DNA of 18,952 nucleotides from an uncultured Oscillospiraceae bacterium. Its GTDB lineage: Bacteria > Bacillota > Clostridia > Oscillospirales > Acutalibacteraceae. The notes under the pieces are model-generated. The model saw only the letters and a list, made by a program, of their open reading frames with translations, did not search any database and was not told where the DNA came from. The position numbers and the translations under genes were made by a program. Shown here piece after piece: positions 6,245 through 12,997 of this stretch (positions are counted from its first letter, which is position 1; every line of letters starts with the position of its first letter). The DNA lies in the NCBI GenBank assembly GCA_900541565.1, contig UQKB01000028.1, positions 1 through 18,952 on the forward strand, written 5' to 3'.

Positions 6245-8188
6245 ATGTCTAAAAAGAAGTATTACATCACTACGGCAATTGCCTATACATCACGCAAGCC
6301 GCATATCGGAAACAGCTATGAAATTGTGCTGACAGACGCGATCGCGCGTTACAAGCGAATGCAGGGATATGATGTTTTCTTCCTTACGGGCACAGATGAG
6401 CACGGGCAGAAAATTGAAGAATACGCAAAGGCTGCGGGCGTGACCCCCAAGCAGTATGTAGATGAGGTAGCCGGGGAGATCCGCCGGATCTGCGATTTGC
6501 TCAACACCACCTACGACCATTTTATCCGCACAACCGACGAATACCATGAAAAAACGGTGCAAAAAATCTTTAAAAAGCTCTATGAACAGGGCGATATTTA
6601 TAAAAGCCAATATGAGGGCCTGTACTGCACGCCGTGTGAGAGCTTCTGGACAGAATCCCAGCTGGTAGACGGAAAATGCCCCGACTGCGGCAGGGAGGTT
6701 AAAAAAGCAAAGGAAGAGGCCTATTTTTTGCGGTTGTCCAAATATCAAAAGCAGCTGGAACAGTTTATTGCGGACAACCCCGACTATATTTATCCGGAAA
6801 GCCGCAAAAAAGAAATGATCAACAATTTTATTAAACCGGGGCTGCAGGATCTGTGTGTGTCCAGGTCTTCGTTTCAATGGGGCGTCCCTGTGGATTTTGA
6901 CAAGGGGCATGTCATTTATGTATGGATCGACGCGCTTTCCAACTATATTACGGCGCTTGGATATGACCCGGACAACCCGTCGGAGCTGTATAAAAAGTAC
7001 TGGCCTGCCGACGTACACATTATAGGGAAGGATATTCTGCGGTTTCACACCATTTACTGGCCGATTATGCTGATGGCGCTTGGGGAACCGCTGCCCAAGC
7101 AGGTGTTTGGGCATCCGTGGCTGCTGTTTGGGACGGACAAGATGAGCAAATCCAGAGGCAATGTCATTTATGCCGATGATCTGGTAGAGTTGCTCGGTGT
7201 GGATGCCGTGCGGTATTACCTGCTTTCTGAAATGCCCTATACGTCTGATGGTTCGATCACATATGAAACAATTATTGAACGCTTTAATTCTGACCTTGCC
7301 AACACGCTTGGCAACCTTGTCAACCGTACGATTGCCATGAGCAACAAATATTTTAACGGGGAAATTCTGCCGCCCTCCTGTAAGGAGCCGGTGGATCAGG
7401 AGCTTTCCTCCCTTGCGCTGCAAACGGTCAGAACAGTCGACGAGCTGATTGCCCAGTTCCGCATCAGCGACGCACTGGACGCCATTATGGGCCTTGCGCG
7501 TCGCAGCAATAAATATATTGATGAAACAGCGCCCTGGATCCTTGCCAGGGATGAAGCCAAAAGGGACCGGTTGGCCACGGTGCTGTATAACCTGCTGGAG
7601 AGCATCCGGTTTATAGCCGTGCTGTTGTCCCCCTTTATGCCGGACACGGCCAAGGAAATTTTTTCCCAGCTGCGCTGTGCGCAAACCGGCTATGAAAGCC
7701 TTTCTGCGTTTGGTGCGCTGAAAGAGGGGGAAAAGGTAGGCACGCCTGTACCGCTCTTTTCAAGGATTGACGCGGAAAAAATGCTTGCCCAGGTAGCGCA
7801 AAAGCAGGAAGAAGCGGCTGCTGCTGAAAAGCAGAAACAGAAGCCGCAGATAGAAGGGCTTGCCCAGATTGGGATAGAGGATTTTGCAAAGGTGGAGCTG
7901 CGCGTGGCGGAGGTCCTTGCATGCGAGCCGGTCAAAAAAGCAAAAAAGCTTTTGAAACTGACGCTTGACGACGGCACAACGCAGCGCACGGTTGCTTCTG
8001 GAATTGCGCAATATTATAAGCCGGAGGAGCTTGTGGGCAAAAAGGTGATTTTGGTTGCAAATTTAAAGCCGGCCGTTTTGTGTGGGGTGGAAAGCCAGGG
8101 GATGATATTGGCTGCCGACGTGCAGGATGCCGGTGTAAAGGTGTTGTTTGCAGACGAAAGCATGCCTGCAGGCAGCCGGATCAGATAA
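6245..8188 (+). CDS. metG: Methionyl-tRNA synthetase
   Basis: This class I aminoacyl-tRNA synthetase charges tRNA-Met for translation in the cytoplasm. The protein is 647 residues, as expected for MetRS with an appended tRNA-binding domain. The ATP-binding signature reads HIGN (20-23) rather than HIGH, as I remember it from clostridial MetRS. A zinc-binding knuckle has C128-x2-C131 and C145-x2-C148. KMSKS is intact at 299-303. After an anticodon-binding helical domain and a charged linker, an OB-fold dimerisation/tRNA-binding domain (about 536-647, IEDFAKVELRVAEV onward) closes the protein. The ATG has GGAGGAAGAAAGG upstream. It has its own promoter and is followed by a terminator-like hairpin and then tatD, an order often seen in Firmicutes. 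Confidence 0.97.
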   Translation: MSKKKYYITTAIAYTSRKPHIGNSYEIVLTDAIARYKRMQGYDVFFLTGTDEHGQKIEEYAKAAGVTPKQYVDEVAGEIRRICDLLNTTYDHFIRTTDEYHEKTVQKIFKKLYEQGDIYKSQYEGLYCTPCESFWTESQLVDGKCPDCGREVKKAKEEAYFLRLSKYQKQLEQFIADNPDYIYPESRKKEMINNFIKPGLQDLCVSRSSFQWGVPVDFDKGHVIYVWIDALSNYITALGYDPDNPSELYKKYWPADVHIIGKDILRFHTIYWPIMLMALGEPLPKQVFGHPWLLFGTDKMSKSRGNVIYADDLVELLGVDAVRYYLLSEMPYTSDGSITYETIIERFNSDLANTLGNLVNRTIAMSNKYFNGEILPPSCKEPVDQELSSLALQTVRTVDELIAQFRISDALDAIMGLARRSNKYIDETAPWILARDEAKRDRLATVLYNLLESIRFIAVLLSPFMPDTAKEIFSQLRCAQTGYESLSAFGALKEGEKVGTPVPLFSRIDAEKMLAQVAQKQEEAAAAEKQKQKPQIEGLAQIGIEDFAKVELRVAEVLACEPVKKAKKLLKLTLDDGTTQRTVASGIAQYYKPEELVGKKVILVANLKPAVLCGVESQGMILAADVQDAGVKVLFADESMPAGSRIR

Positions 8189-8370
8189 ATGATATGCCAG
8201 AAAAAAAGAAGGCGGCGCGCAATGAAAAAGACAACGCTTTGCCTTCTTTTAATCTGTTGATTCTGTTTGGGCCGCATCCTCAAAGGGGGAGCGGCCGGAT
8301 TATTGGATGGCTGCGTTGCTTGTGACAGGCACGCAGTAGAAGGCTTTCGCAATCAACCGTTCCTCTTTTA
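8189..8370. other. metG-tatD intergenic region, no gene seen
   Basis: Apart from the terminator-like hairpin at 8204-8250, it holds a small GC-rich hairpin (GGCCGC 8270-8275 with GCGGCC 8291-8296). No plausible protein or RNA gene was recognised. The tatD leader after the promoter (8400-8500) can also fold, with TGCCA at 8430-8434 pairing TGGCA at 8450-8454. Confidence 0.4.
8204..8250. terminator. Terminator-like hairpin after metG
   Basis: AAAAGAAGGC (8204-8213) is perfectly complementary to GCCTTCTTTT (8241-8250). The 27-nt loop is long for an intrinsic terminator, so activity is uncertain, but position and T-tail fit the end of the metG transcript. Confidence 0.5.
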
Positions 8371-8399
8371 TTGCGATATAAAAAGGAGTATAGTATAAT
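8371..8399 (+). promoter_or_regulatory. Promoter of the tatD operon
   Basis: TTGCGA (8371-8376), 17-bp spacer and consensus TATAAT (8394-8399). The 107-nt leader ends in AGGGGG (8495-8500) before the ATG. Confidence 0.75.
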
Positions 8400-8506
8400 A
8401 AAAAGCAAACAAGAACGATACAGAAATTTTGCCATGCGTACTTTGCAGCTGGCAGACAATAGAAAAACCGTTTCTGTTCTGTTTAAATAGAAGTAGGGGG
8501 AAAGCC

Positions 8507-9298
8507 ATGATTTTTGACGTGCACGCGCATTATGACGACGAAGCCTTTGACCCGGACCGCCAAACGCTTTTGCAAAGCCTGCCCGAAAAGGGCGTAGTAG
8601 CGGTGGTCAATGCCTCTACCGAAGCACAGACGGCGCAGGCAGGGATTAAATATGCGGAGCAATACCCGTTTTTCTGGACGACGGTAGGGTATCATCCGCA
8701 GTGCGCCGATAAAGCGGGAGAAGGCTATTTGGACGAGATGGAGCAGCAGCTGCAGCACCCAAAGGCCGTAGCGGTTGGGGAGATTGGACTGGACTATTAT
8801 TGGGACGATGTCCCGCATAAGCTGCAAAAAAAAGTGTTTGAACAGCAGCTTGCTTTAGCGCTGGAGCTGGATCTGCCGGTAGTGGTGCACGACAGGCAGG
8901 CGCATCAGGATACGCTGGAGCTGCTCAAAAAGTATAAACCGCGTGGATTTGTACACTGCTTTTCCGGCAGTGTGGAAATGGCAAGGGAAATATATAGGCT
9001 GGGCATGTCTGTCAGCTTAGGCGGCGTGGTTACGTTTAAAAATGCACGCCACAGTGTGGAAGTAGTCAAAGACGCACCCTTGGACCGGCTGCTGCTTGAA
9101 ACAGACGCGCCGTATCTTGCGCCCGTGCCGTTTCGCGGCAAACGATGTGATTCGTCTATGATCCTCTATTCCGCAGAGAAAATGGCGCAGCTGCGCAGGA
9201 TGCCTGTGGAGGCGTTATTGGCAGCAACGGCGGAAAACGCCTGCGCGATGTATGGCATAGATCCAAAGCTGCTGAAAGGAAAGGAAGCAACACCATGA
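8507..9298 (+). CDS. tatD: TatD family metal-dependent hydrolase (DNase)
   Basis: This 263-residue TIM-barrel hydrolase of the TatD family is a metal-dependent nuclease (3'-5' DNase activity is known for family members). All metal-site residues are visible: H6 and H8 in DVHAHYD, E92 in GEIGLDYYWD, H128 in VVVHDR, H150 in HCFSG and D200 in ETDAPYLAP. An in-frame upstream ATG (8429) would add a 26-residue non-homologous leader; the ATG at 8507 has AGGGGG six bases upstream and starts exactly where the family starts. The stop overlaps the next start as ATGA. After metG, Firmicutes usually have tatD followed by rnmV and ksgA; here a cohesin-like surface protein takes that place. Confidence 0.93.
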   Translation: MIFDVHAHYDDEAFDPDRQTLLQSLPEKGVVAVVNASTEAQTAQAGIKYAEQYPFFWTTVGYHPQCADKAGEGYLDEMEQQLQHPKAVAVGEIGLDYYWDDVPHKLQKKVFEQQLALALELDLPVVVHDRQAHQDTLELLKKYKPRGFVHCFSGSVEMAREIYRLGMSVSLGGVVTFKNARHSVEVVKDAPLDRLLLETDAPYLAPVPFRGKRCDSSMILYSAEKMAQLRRMPVEALLAATAENACAMYGIDPKLLKGKEATP

Positions 9299-10188
9299 AA
9301 AAAGCGGTGGCTGTGACAGCGCTGTGTATACTGTTGGTCCTGGTGCCGATTTGTACCGTTTATGCCTCCCAGCCGTTTTATTACAGTATGGACATCCCTG
9401 CGGCAATCACGTTGAAAAAAAGCGCGCAGGCAAAGCTATGCCTGTCGAGCCCGTCCGGGGTGCAGCTGGGCACCGCCGTTTTTACTGTGCGGTACGACCC
9501 AAACGTACTTACATATAAAGAAGCAGATATAGCCGACGGTATGCCGGGAGAAATGCGAGCCGTTGAAGATGGCGGCCTTGTGAAAATTGTATATCTAAAC
9601 GCAAACGGGACGACCCTGCCTAGGTCAGAGGCAACGCCCATGATTCTGTTGCGTTTTACCGCATTGTCTACCCAATGCAAAACAACGCTGACGCTGTATA
9701 CAGAGCAGGCGGTGGATATAAATGAACAAAAAATGACGGTACAAGACCCGATAGAATACCAGGTAACCCTGCAGGAAAAGGAAACAACCTCGTCTGCGTC
9801 GGCCTCCGGCCGAAGGGTGTCTGCAAGCTCTGCCGGCTCTGCGTCCAGCGGGGTGGGCAGTATATTGGTGGAAGGCGGCGCACAGGAACAGCCGCAGCTG
9901 CTGGAAAACGGCTCCTATGCGTCTGCAGATACGCTTACAATCGGCGGACAGGGTCAAACGGTTTTTGGGGACAGTGGGTTTGTGCTGTTTCTTTGCGGCG
10001 TGGCAGCGGCCGTTATTGTCATTGTGATTGTCGCAGTTGCCTATACGGCAGGGCTGCATAGAAAAAAGGAGCAGGCCGAAGGGGCAAACGCCGGGCAAAC
10101 AAAGGAGCAGGATGAGCAAGCGGAAAATACCCGCCAAGAGAAACCGGAAAAGGAAGAAACAGAAAAAAATAAAGGTGATGGAGTATGA
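9295..10188 (+). CDS. Membrane-anchored cohesin-domain surface protein
   Basis: The 297-residue protein has a signal peptide (1-24, MKKAVAVTAL then a hydrophobic core to VYA), a cohesin-like beta domain (about 28-160) with the typical AVFTVRYDPNVLTYKE strand (61-76) and a late MILLRFTAL strand (116-124), a Ser-rich linker (165-190), one transmembrane helix (about 228-252) and a short Lys/Glu-rich cytoplasmic tail. Cohesins bind dockerin modules of cellulosomes or amylosomes, but orphan cohesin-like folds also occur, so a scaffolding role is inferred. It has no LPxTG motif, SLH domain or dockerin. Its start codon overlaps the tatD stop (ATGA) and its own stop overlaps the next start in the same way. 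A generic beta-sandwich surface protein is the alternative. Confidence 0.75.
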   Translation: MKKAVAVTALCILLVLVPICTVYASQPFYYSMDIPAAITLKKSAQAKLCLSSPSGVQLGTAVFTVRYDPNVLTYKEADIADGMPGEMRAVEDGGLVKIVYLNANGTTLPRSEATPMILLRFTALSTQCKTTLTLYTEQAVDINEQKMTVQDPIEYQVTLQEKETTSSASASGRRVSASSAGSASSGVGSILVEGGAQEQPQLLENGSYASADTLTIGGQGQTVFGDSGFVLFLCGVAAAVIVIVIVAVAYTAGLHRKKEQAEGANAGQTKEQDEQAENTRQEKPEKEETEKNKGDGV

Positions 10189-10670
10189 GTGAAAAAGGAG
10201 AAAGAGCAAAAGCGCTGTTTGAACAGGGGTATAACTGCGCGCAGGCAGTTTTTGGCGCGTTTTGTGAAGAAACAGGGTACAGTTTTGAAAGCGCAATGCT
10301 GCTTGCGTCTGCTTTTGGTGGAGGTATGGGCAGAATGCGGGAGGTTTGCGGAGCGGTTTCCGGTATGATGTTGGTTACAAGCCTTTTATACGGCTATAAT
10401 AAGCCAAAGGCAATAACAGAAAAAAAGGAACTTTACCAAACAGTGCAAACGCTTGCAAACCGCTTTAAGGAAAAAAACGGGTCGATTGTTTGCAGGGAGC
10501 TTTTGGGAATTCGTGCAAAAGACGTACCGCAATCACCTGTTCCTGCGTTGCGTACGCCGGATTATTATAAAAAACGGCCGTGCCCCCTTTTGATAAAGGA
10601 CGCGGCAGAAATCTTGGAGGAATATATACAGGAGCATCCGCCGGTAAACCAGAAGGAAGGGTCGGCATAA
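10185..10670 (+). CDS. C_GCAxxG_C_C family (putative redox) protein
   Basis: This 161-residue protein matches the C_GCAxxG_C_C family, named for its conserved cysteine pattern. Visible cysteines: C18 in GYNCAQAV, C27, C55 in the hallmark GGGMGRMREVCGAVSGM block (45-61), C103 in CRELLG and C133 near the end. Members are thought to be redox-active or metal-binding because of the cysteines and are often near redox or transport genes; no reaction is firmly established. No signal peptide; probably cytoplasmic. The ATG overlaps the TGA of the cohesin gene, with GGTGATGGAG just upstream, so translation is probably coupled. The last 20 residues are non-conserved and charged. Confidence 0.85.
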   Translation: MSEKGERAKALFEQGYNCAQAVFGAFCEETGYSFESAMLLASAFGGGMGRMREVCGAVSGMMLVTSLLYGYNKPKAITEKKELYQTVQTLANRFKEKNGSIVCRELLGIRAKDVPQSPVPALRTPDYYKKRPCPLLIKDAAEILEEYIQEHPPVNQKEGSA

Positions 10671-10672
10671 CG

Positions 10673-11344
10673 ATGAAGCAGCACAACAGCAGTGCTTTTG
10701 GCGCGTGGGAATATGATCGGGAAATTACGTCGGTTATCCCGTATTATAAGGATATGTGCGCCCAGATTCTGGATCTGGCTGCGGCCTTTTCGTTTGAAAA
10801 GCCAAATTGGCTGGACACGGGCTGCGGCACGGGCACGCTGGTACAAATGGCGCAAAAGCAGTTTCCCAATGCGTCTTTTACACTGTGTGACCCATCGCAG
10901 GAAATGCTGTGTATGGCAGAGCATAGGCTTGCAGAGAAGGGCTGCAGATTTTTCTGCATACCATCGCAGGGGATGGATTTTACGGAAGAGTTTGACATTG
11001 TAACGGCTGTTTTTGCGCACCACTATCTGTCTTTGGAGCAGCGTAAGCAGGCGGTGGAAAGCTGCTGCAAAGCGCTTAAAAAGGGCGGTGTGTTTGTTTC
11101 TTTCGAAAATGTTATGCCAAACGGCAAAGCCGGGAAGGAAGCCGGTTTGAAGAGATGGGCGTATTTTCAGCAGCAGAGAGGAAGAGAAAAAGAAGAAATA
11201 CGGGCGCATTTGCAAAGGATAAATCAACAGGTTTTCCCGCTCACATTGGAACAGCAAACGACACTTTTACAAACATGCGGCTTTACCACAGTGGAGCTGC
11301 TTTGGGCTTCGTATATGCAAGTGGGGCTGTATGCTGTTAAATAA
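10673..11344 (+). CDS. Class I SAM-dependent methyltransferase
   Basis: This 223-residue protein has a Rossmann-like methyltransferase fold. Motif I is WLDTGCGTGTLVQMA, the acidic end of beta-2 is in LCDPSQEML, and the post-II region reads FDIVTAVFAHHYLS. Substrate cannot be deduced; similar small-molecule methyltransferases of this length have varied targets. I place the start at the ATG two bases after the stop of the upstream gene, with AGAAGGAAGG (10651-10660) as the ribosome binding site; longer in-frame starts back to 10580 would overlap the previous gene by 91 nt. It is the last gene of the operon. No strong terminator follows before the tRNA promoter. Confidence 0.85.
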   Translation: MKQHNSSAFGAWEYDREITSVIPYYKDMCAQILDLAAAFSFEKPNWLDTGCGTGTLVQMAQKQFPNASFTLCDPSQEMLCMAEHRLAEKGCRFFCIPSQGMDFTEEFDIVTAVFAHHYLSLEQRKQAVESCCKALKKGGVFVSFENVMPNGKAGKEAGLKRWAYFQQQRGREKEEIRAHLQRINQQVFPLTLEQQTTLLQTCGFTTVELLWASYMQVGLYAVK

Positions 11345-11420
11345 AGCAGAAAATGATCTGGCATTTGGAATCATATAGAATTGTGCGCATATACTTCTTT
11401 AAGAAAAGCTTGCTTATGCC

Positions 11421-11449
11421 TTGACAAACGCATGAAGCTATGGTATTAT
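11421..11449 (+). promoter_or_regulatory. Promoter of the initiator tRNA gene
   Basis: Perfect TTGACA (11421-11426), 17-bp spacer and TGG plus TATTAT (11444-11449). It is the strongest-looking promoter in the window, as expected for a stable RNA. Confidence 0.85.
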
Positions 11450-11475
11450 AAAAAAGTTCCAAAAAAAGAATATAC

Positions 11476-11552
<77 letters not shown>

Positions 11553-11556
11553 CGTC

Positions 11557-11587
11557 GCGGCGAACCATAAGGGTTCGCCGCATTTTT
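11557..11587 (+). terminator. Terminator of the initiator tRNA gene
   Basis: A perfect 10-bp stem (11557-11566 with 11572-11581) with a 5-nt loop is followed by ATTTTTCT. It starts only four bases after the CCA end. Confidence 0.88.
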
Positions 11588-11775
11588 CTGTGCAAAAAGC
11601 GGGTTTACCGTACAGGTTCCCAGCGCCTCTTTGCAAAAGTCACGTTCATGTTACCAGTTCATTTATAAACGCGCTTGCAACGGCTTTTATCCACGATTAA
11701 CTTTTTGCGGTTGTGCGTCTGTAGCCATATTTAAAGGGCCTGCCCCTTCCACGTCGGAGCAAGCGGTGCTTAATC
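11588..11775. other. Unassigned region between tRNA and the membrane protein gene
   Basis: No convincing protein gene is seen on either strand; open frames here are short and lack ribosome binding sites. I see no second copy of the tRNA 3' end that would mark an attachment site. The part around 11737-11770 (CCTGCCCCTTCCACGTCGG and following) looks non-random beside the flanking A/T-rich sequence and may be a remnant or RNA, but I cannot classify it. Confidence 0.3.
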
Positions 11776-11806
11776 AAAAAGCTCACTCAAGAAAGTGGGC
11801 TTTTTT
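11776..11806. terminator. Bidirectional terminator-like hairpin
   Basis: AAAAAGCTCACT (11776-11787) pairs with AGTGGGCTTTTT (11794-11805, one G:U) around a 6-nt loop. T-runs occur on both strands. It lies 46 bp past the stop of the minus-strand membrane protein gene and probably ends that transcript. Confidence 0.75.
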
Positions 11807-11851
11807 CATGCGTTTTGTTGTTGTTTCTTTTCCGCAAAAAACATGTTCTTG

Positions 11852-12079
11852 CTATTTACCTTTCTTATATTTTATAATCAGCCCAATGATTAAAAAAATG
11901 ATAGACATACCGATAAAAGTGGGGGCCAGAAAATTTGATACAAAAATAAAGGAACAAATGCTGTCATTTGTCTGCAGTAAAGAACTGTTTGCTGCAAAGC
12001 CTATTGCAAGGATTAAGTCAATAATACCGATCCATCCTGTTATACTTGCAAGAGTCAGGAATATTTTATACGGCTGCAA
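11852..12079 (-). CDS. Small hypothetical membrane protein (two TM segments)
   Basis: I recognise no family for this 75-residue protein. It has two hydrophobic segments (about 7-29 and 50-68) joined by a polar loop containing two cysteines nearby, and ends in a basic tail (IIKYKKGK), so the C-terminus is probably cytoplasmic. The start is a TTG with a strong GGGGAGGGAG ribosome binding site seven bases upstream; no ATG fits. A good promoter (TTGACA/TAAAAT) lies further upstream. The gene is AT-rich compared with the housekeeping genes around it and is divergent from an XRE regulator gene, which suggests that regulator may control it. Confidence 0.6.
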   Translation of the reverse strand: MQPYKIFLTLASITGWIGIIDLILAIGFAANSSLLQTNDSICSFIFVSNFLAPTFIGMSIIFLIIGLIIKYKKGK

Positions 12080-12142
12080 AAGCTTTCTCCCTCCCCGCTC
12101 ATATATGTAATAATTGCTGTATAATAACTACTGTTTGTCATA

Positions 12143-12172
12143 ATTTTACATCTACAGTCACTGATATGTCAA
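12143..12172 (-). promoter_or_regulatory. Promoter of the small membrane protein gene
   Basis: On the minus strand a perfect TTGACA (12172-12167) is 18 bp from TAAAAT (12148-12143). The spacer contains the palindrome CAGT-C-ACTG (12155-12163), a possible operator. Confidence 0.6.
12155..12163. promoter_or_regulatory. Candidate XRE operator palindrome
   Basis: CAGTCACTG has perfect 4-bp arms around one base. It lies between -35 and -10 of the leftward promoter and just upstream of the rightward -10, a position from which a bound repressor could affect both genes. Short enough to occur by chance. Confidence 0.3.
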
Positions 12173-12184
12173 GAGGTTGGTTGT

Positions 12185-12190
12185 TATAAT
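12185..12190 (+). promoter_or_regulatory. -10 box of the XRE regulator gene
   Basis: Consensus TATAAT is 18 bp before the start codon. No convincing -35 hexamer lies 16-18 bp upstream. The leader is very short but still carries the ribosome binding site GGTGAGGA. Confidence 0.45.
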
Positions 12191-12208
12191 AAAATTGGTG
12201 AGGAATCA

Positions 12209-12544
12209 ATGAAAGAAATAGACTATAAATTGGTCGGGCAAAGAGTAAAGCAATTACGAAATAAAAAGCATTTTACACAAGAGCAGTTGGCAGAAGCCTG
12301 CAATATTTCAACCTCTTATCTGGGACATATTGAGCGCGGCAGTAAAAAGTTATCGCTGGAAACCGCTATAAAAATTGCCCAATGTCTGCATGTCAGCCTG
12401 GACGCACTTGTGATTGATGGTGTTTTAGAAAACAGCGGGCTACTATCAAATATTGAGGCGATCATTAAAAAACAAGACAAAAAGAAGCAAGAGCAATTTA
12501 TCCGTCTGTTAAAGGTTTTAGCAAAAAACATAGATGCACTGTAG
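12209..12544 (+). CDS. XRE family transcriptional regulator
   Basis: This 111-residue DNA-binding protein has a classic HTH_3 (Cro/C1-type) domain at about 8-66: VGQRVKQLRNKKHFTQEQLAEACNI, then the recognition helix in STSYLGHIERG, and the closing LETAIKIAQCLHVSLDAL. The C-terminal 40 residues are Lys/Gln-rich and helical, probably for dimerisation; there is no peptidase domain. GGTGAGGA is the ribosome binding site. The gene is AT-rich and lies divergent from the small membrane protein gene, sharing a control region, so autoregulation plus control of that neighbour is the likely role (inference). It could come from a decayed mobile element; no integrase or phage gene is nearby. Confidence 0.88.
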   Translation: MKEIDYKLVGQRVKQLRNKKHFTQEQLAEACNISTSYLGHIERGSKKLSLETAIKIAQCLHVSLDALVIDGVLENSGLLSNIEAIIKKQDKKKQEQFIRLLKVLAKNIDAL

Positions 12545-12546
12545 AC

Positions 12547-12586
12547 TCCTGCCGTTGATATGTTTGTCTTCAATGGCAGGATTTTT
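12547..12586 (+). terminator. Terminator of the XRE regulator gene
   Basis: A 12-bp stem (12547-12558 with 12570-12581, one G:T) is followed by TTTTTAT. It begins three bases after the stop codon. Confidence 0.85.
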
Positions 12587-12692
12587 ATATAAAAAATATT
12601 TTCAACGGAATATGAAAGGTAAACCTTCTATACTGAAGCCACATGCAGCCCCATCTGCAAAAGTGCAGAAGGTTGATTATGATTGAAACTAA

Positions 12693-12872
12693 AGGCTGAA
12701 TACGCTGCCGGGGTATACGTATACCTGCGCCATTGCGCTTGGCGGTACGCCCTATGTAAACGAGTGCTTTAACGATGGAAGTAACAATTGTGACAGCAAA
12801 AACGGCCCGAACTACCCTTTTAGAGCCGAGGTGTATATCTACCAAAACGGACAAAAGGTAAAAATAGGCTAA
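12693..12872 (+). pseudogene. Remnant of a lost gene (3' end only)
   Basis: From the in-frame stop at 12690-12692 to the TAA at 12870-12872 one frame stays open and reads like a real protein C-terminus, including LPGYTYTCAIALGGTPYV and FRAEVYIYQNGQKVKIG, rich in Gly, Tyr and Asn with two cysteines about ten residues apart. There is no start codon or ribosome binding site at its beginning, and the sequence upstream (12590-12690) has stops in this frame. It ends shortly before a very strong terminator. I read it as the decayed tail of a gene, perhaps for an exported protein. The overlapping minus-strand frame is basic and low-quality. A chance open frame of 59 codons is not excluded. Confidence 0.42.
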
Positions 12873-12915
12873 GCCTTTGGCAGTTTGTATATAAAAAGAG
12901 CAAAAAAGGATAACA

Positions 12916-12960
12916 AGGGCTGGCGCCGTTTAAAACGGTGCCAGCCCTGTGTTTTCTTTT
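12916..12960. terminator. Strong terminator between the gene remnant and the epimerase gene
   Basis: A 16-base arm (12916-12931) is complementary to 12933-12948 with one G:T; the real loop is formed by the central bases. It is followed by GTGTTTTCTTTTT on the plus strand. The minus-strand epimerase gene ends 38 bp away and may share the hairpin, although its T-run there is less regular. Confidence 0.82.
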
Positions 12961-12997
12961 TAAAAAGCAGCAAAAGTATATTGGGGGTAGGGAAAAA

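Noticed and set aside
6290..7684. 464-codon open frame on the minus strand opposite metG
   Set aside because: It is fully antisense to an unmistakable metG, has no recognisable domains, and has a basic low-quality composition typical of shadow frames.
12585..12854. 89-codon minus-strand frame over the gene remnant
   Set aside because: No ribosome binding site was seen, and it runs through terminator-adjacent AT-rich sequence. The plus-strand frame reads more like protein.
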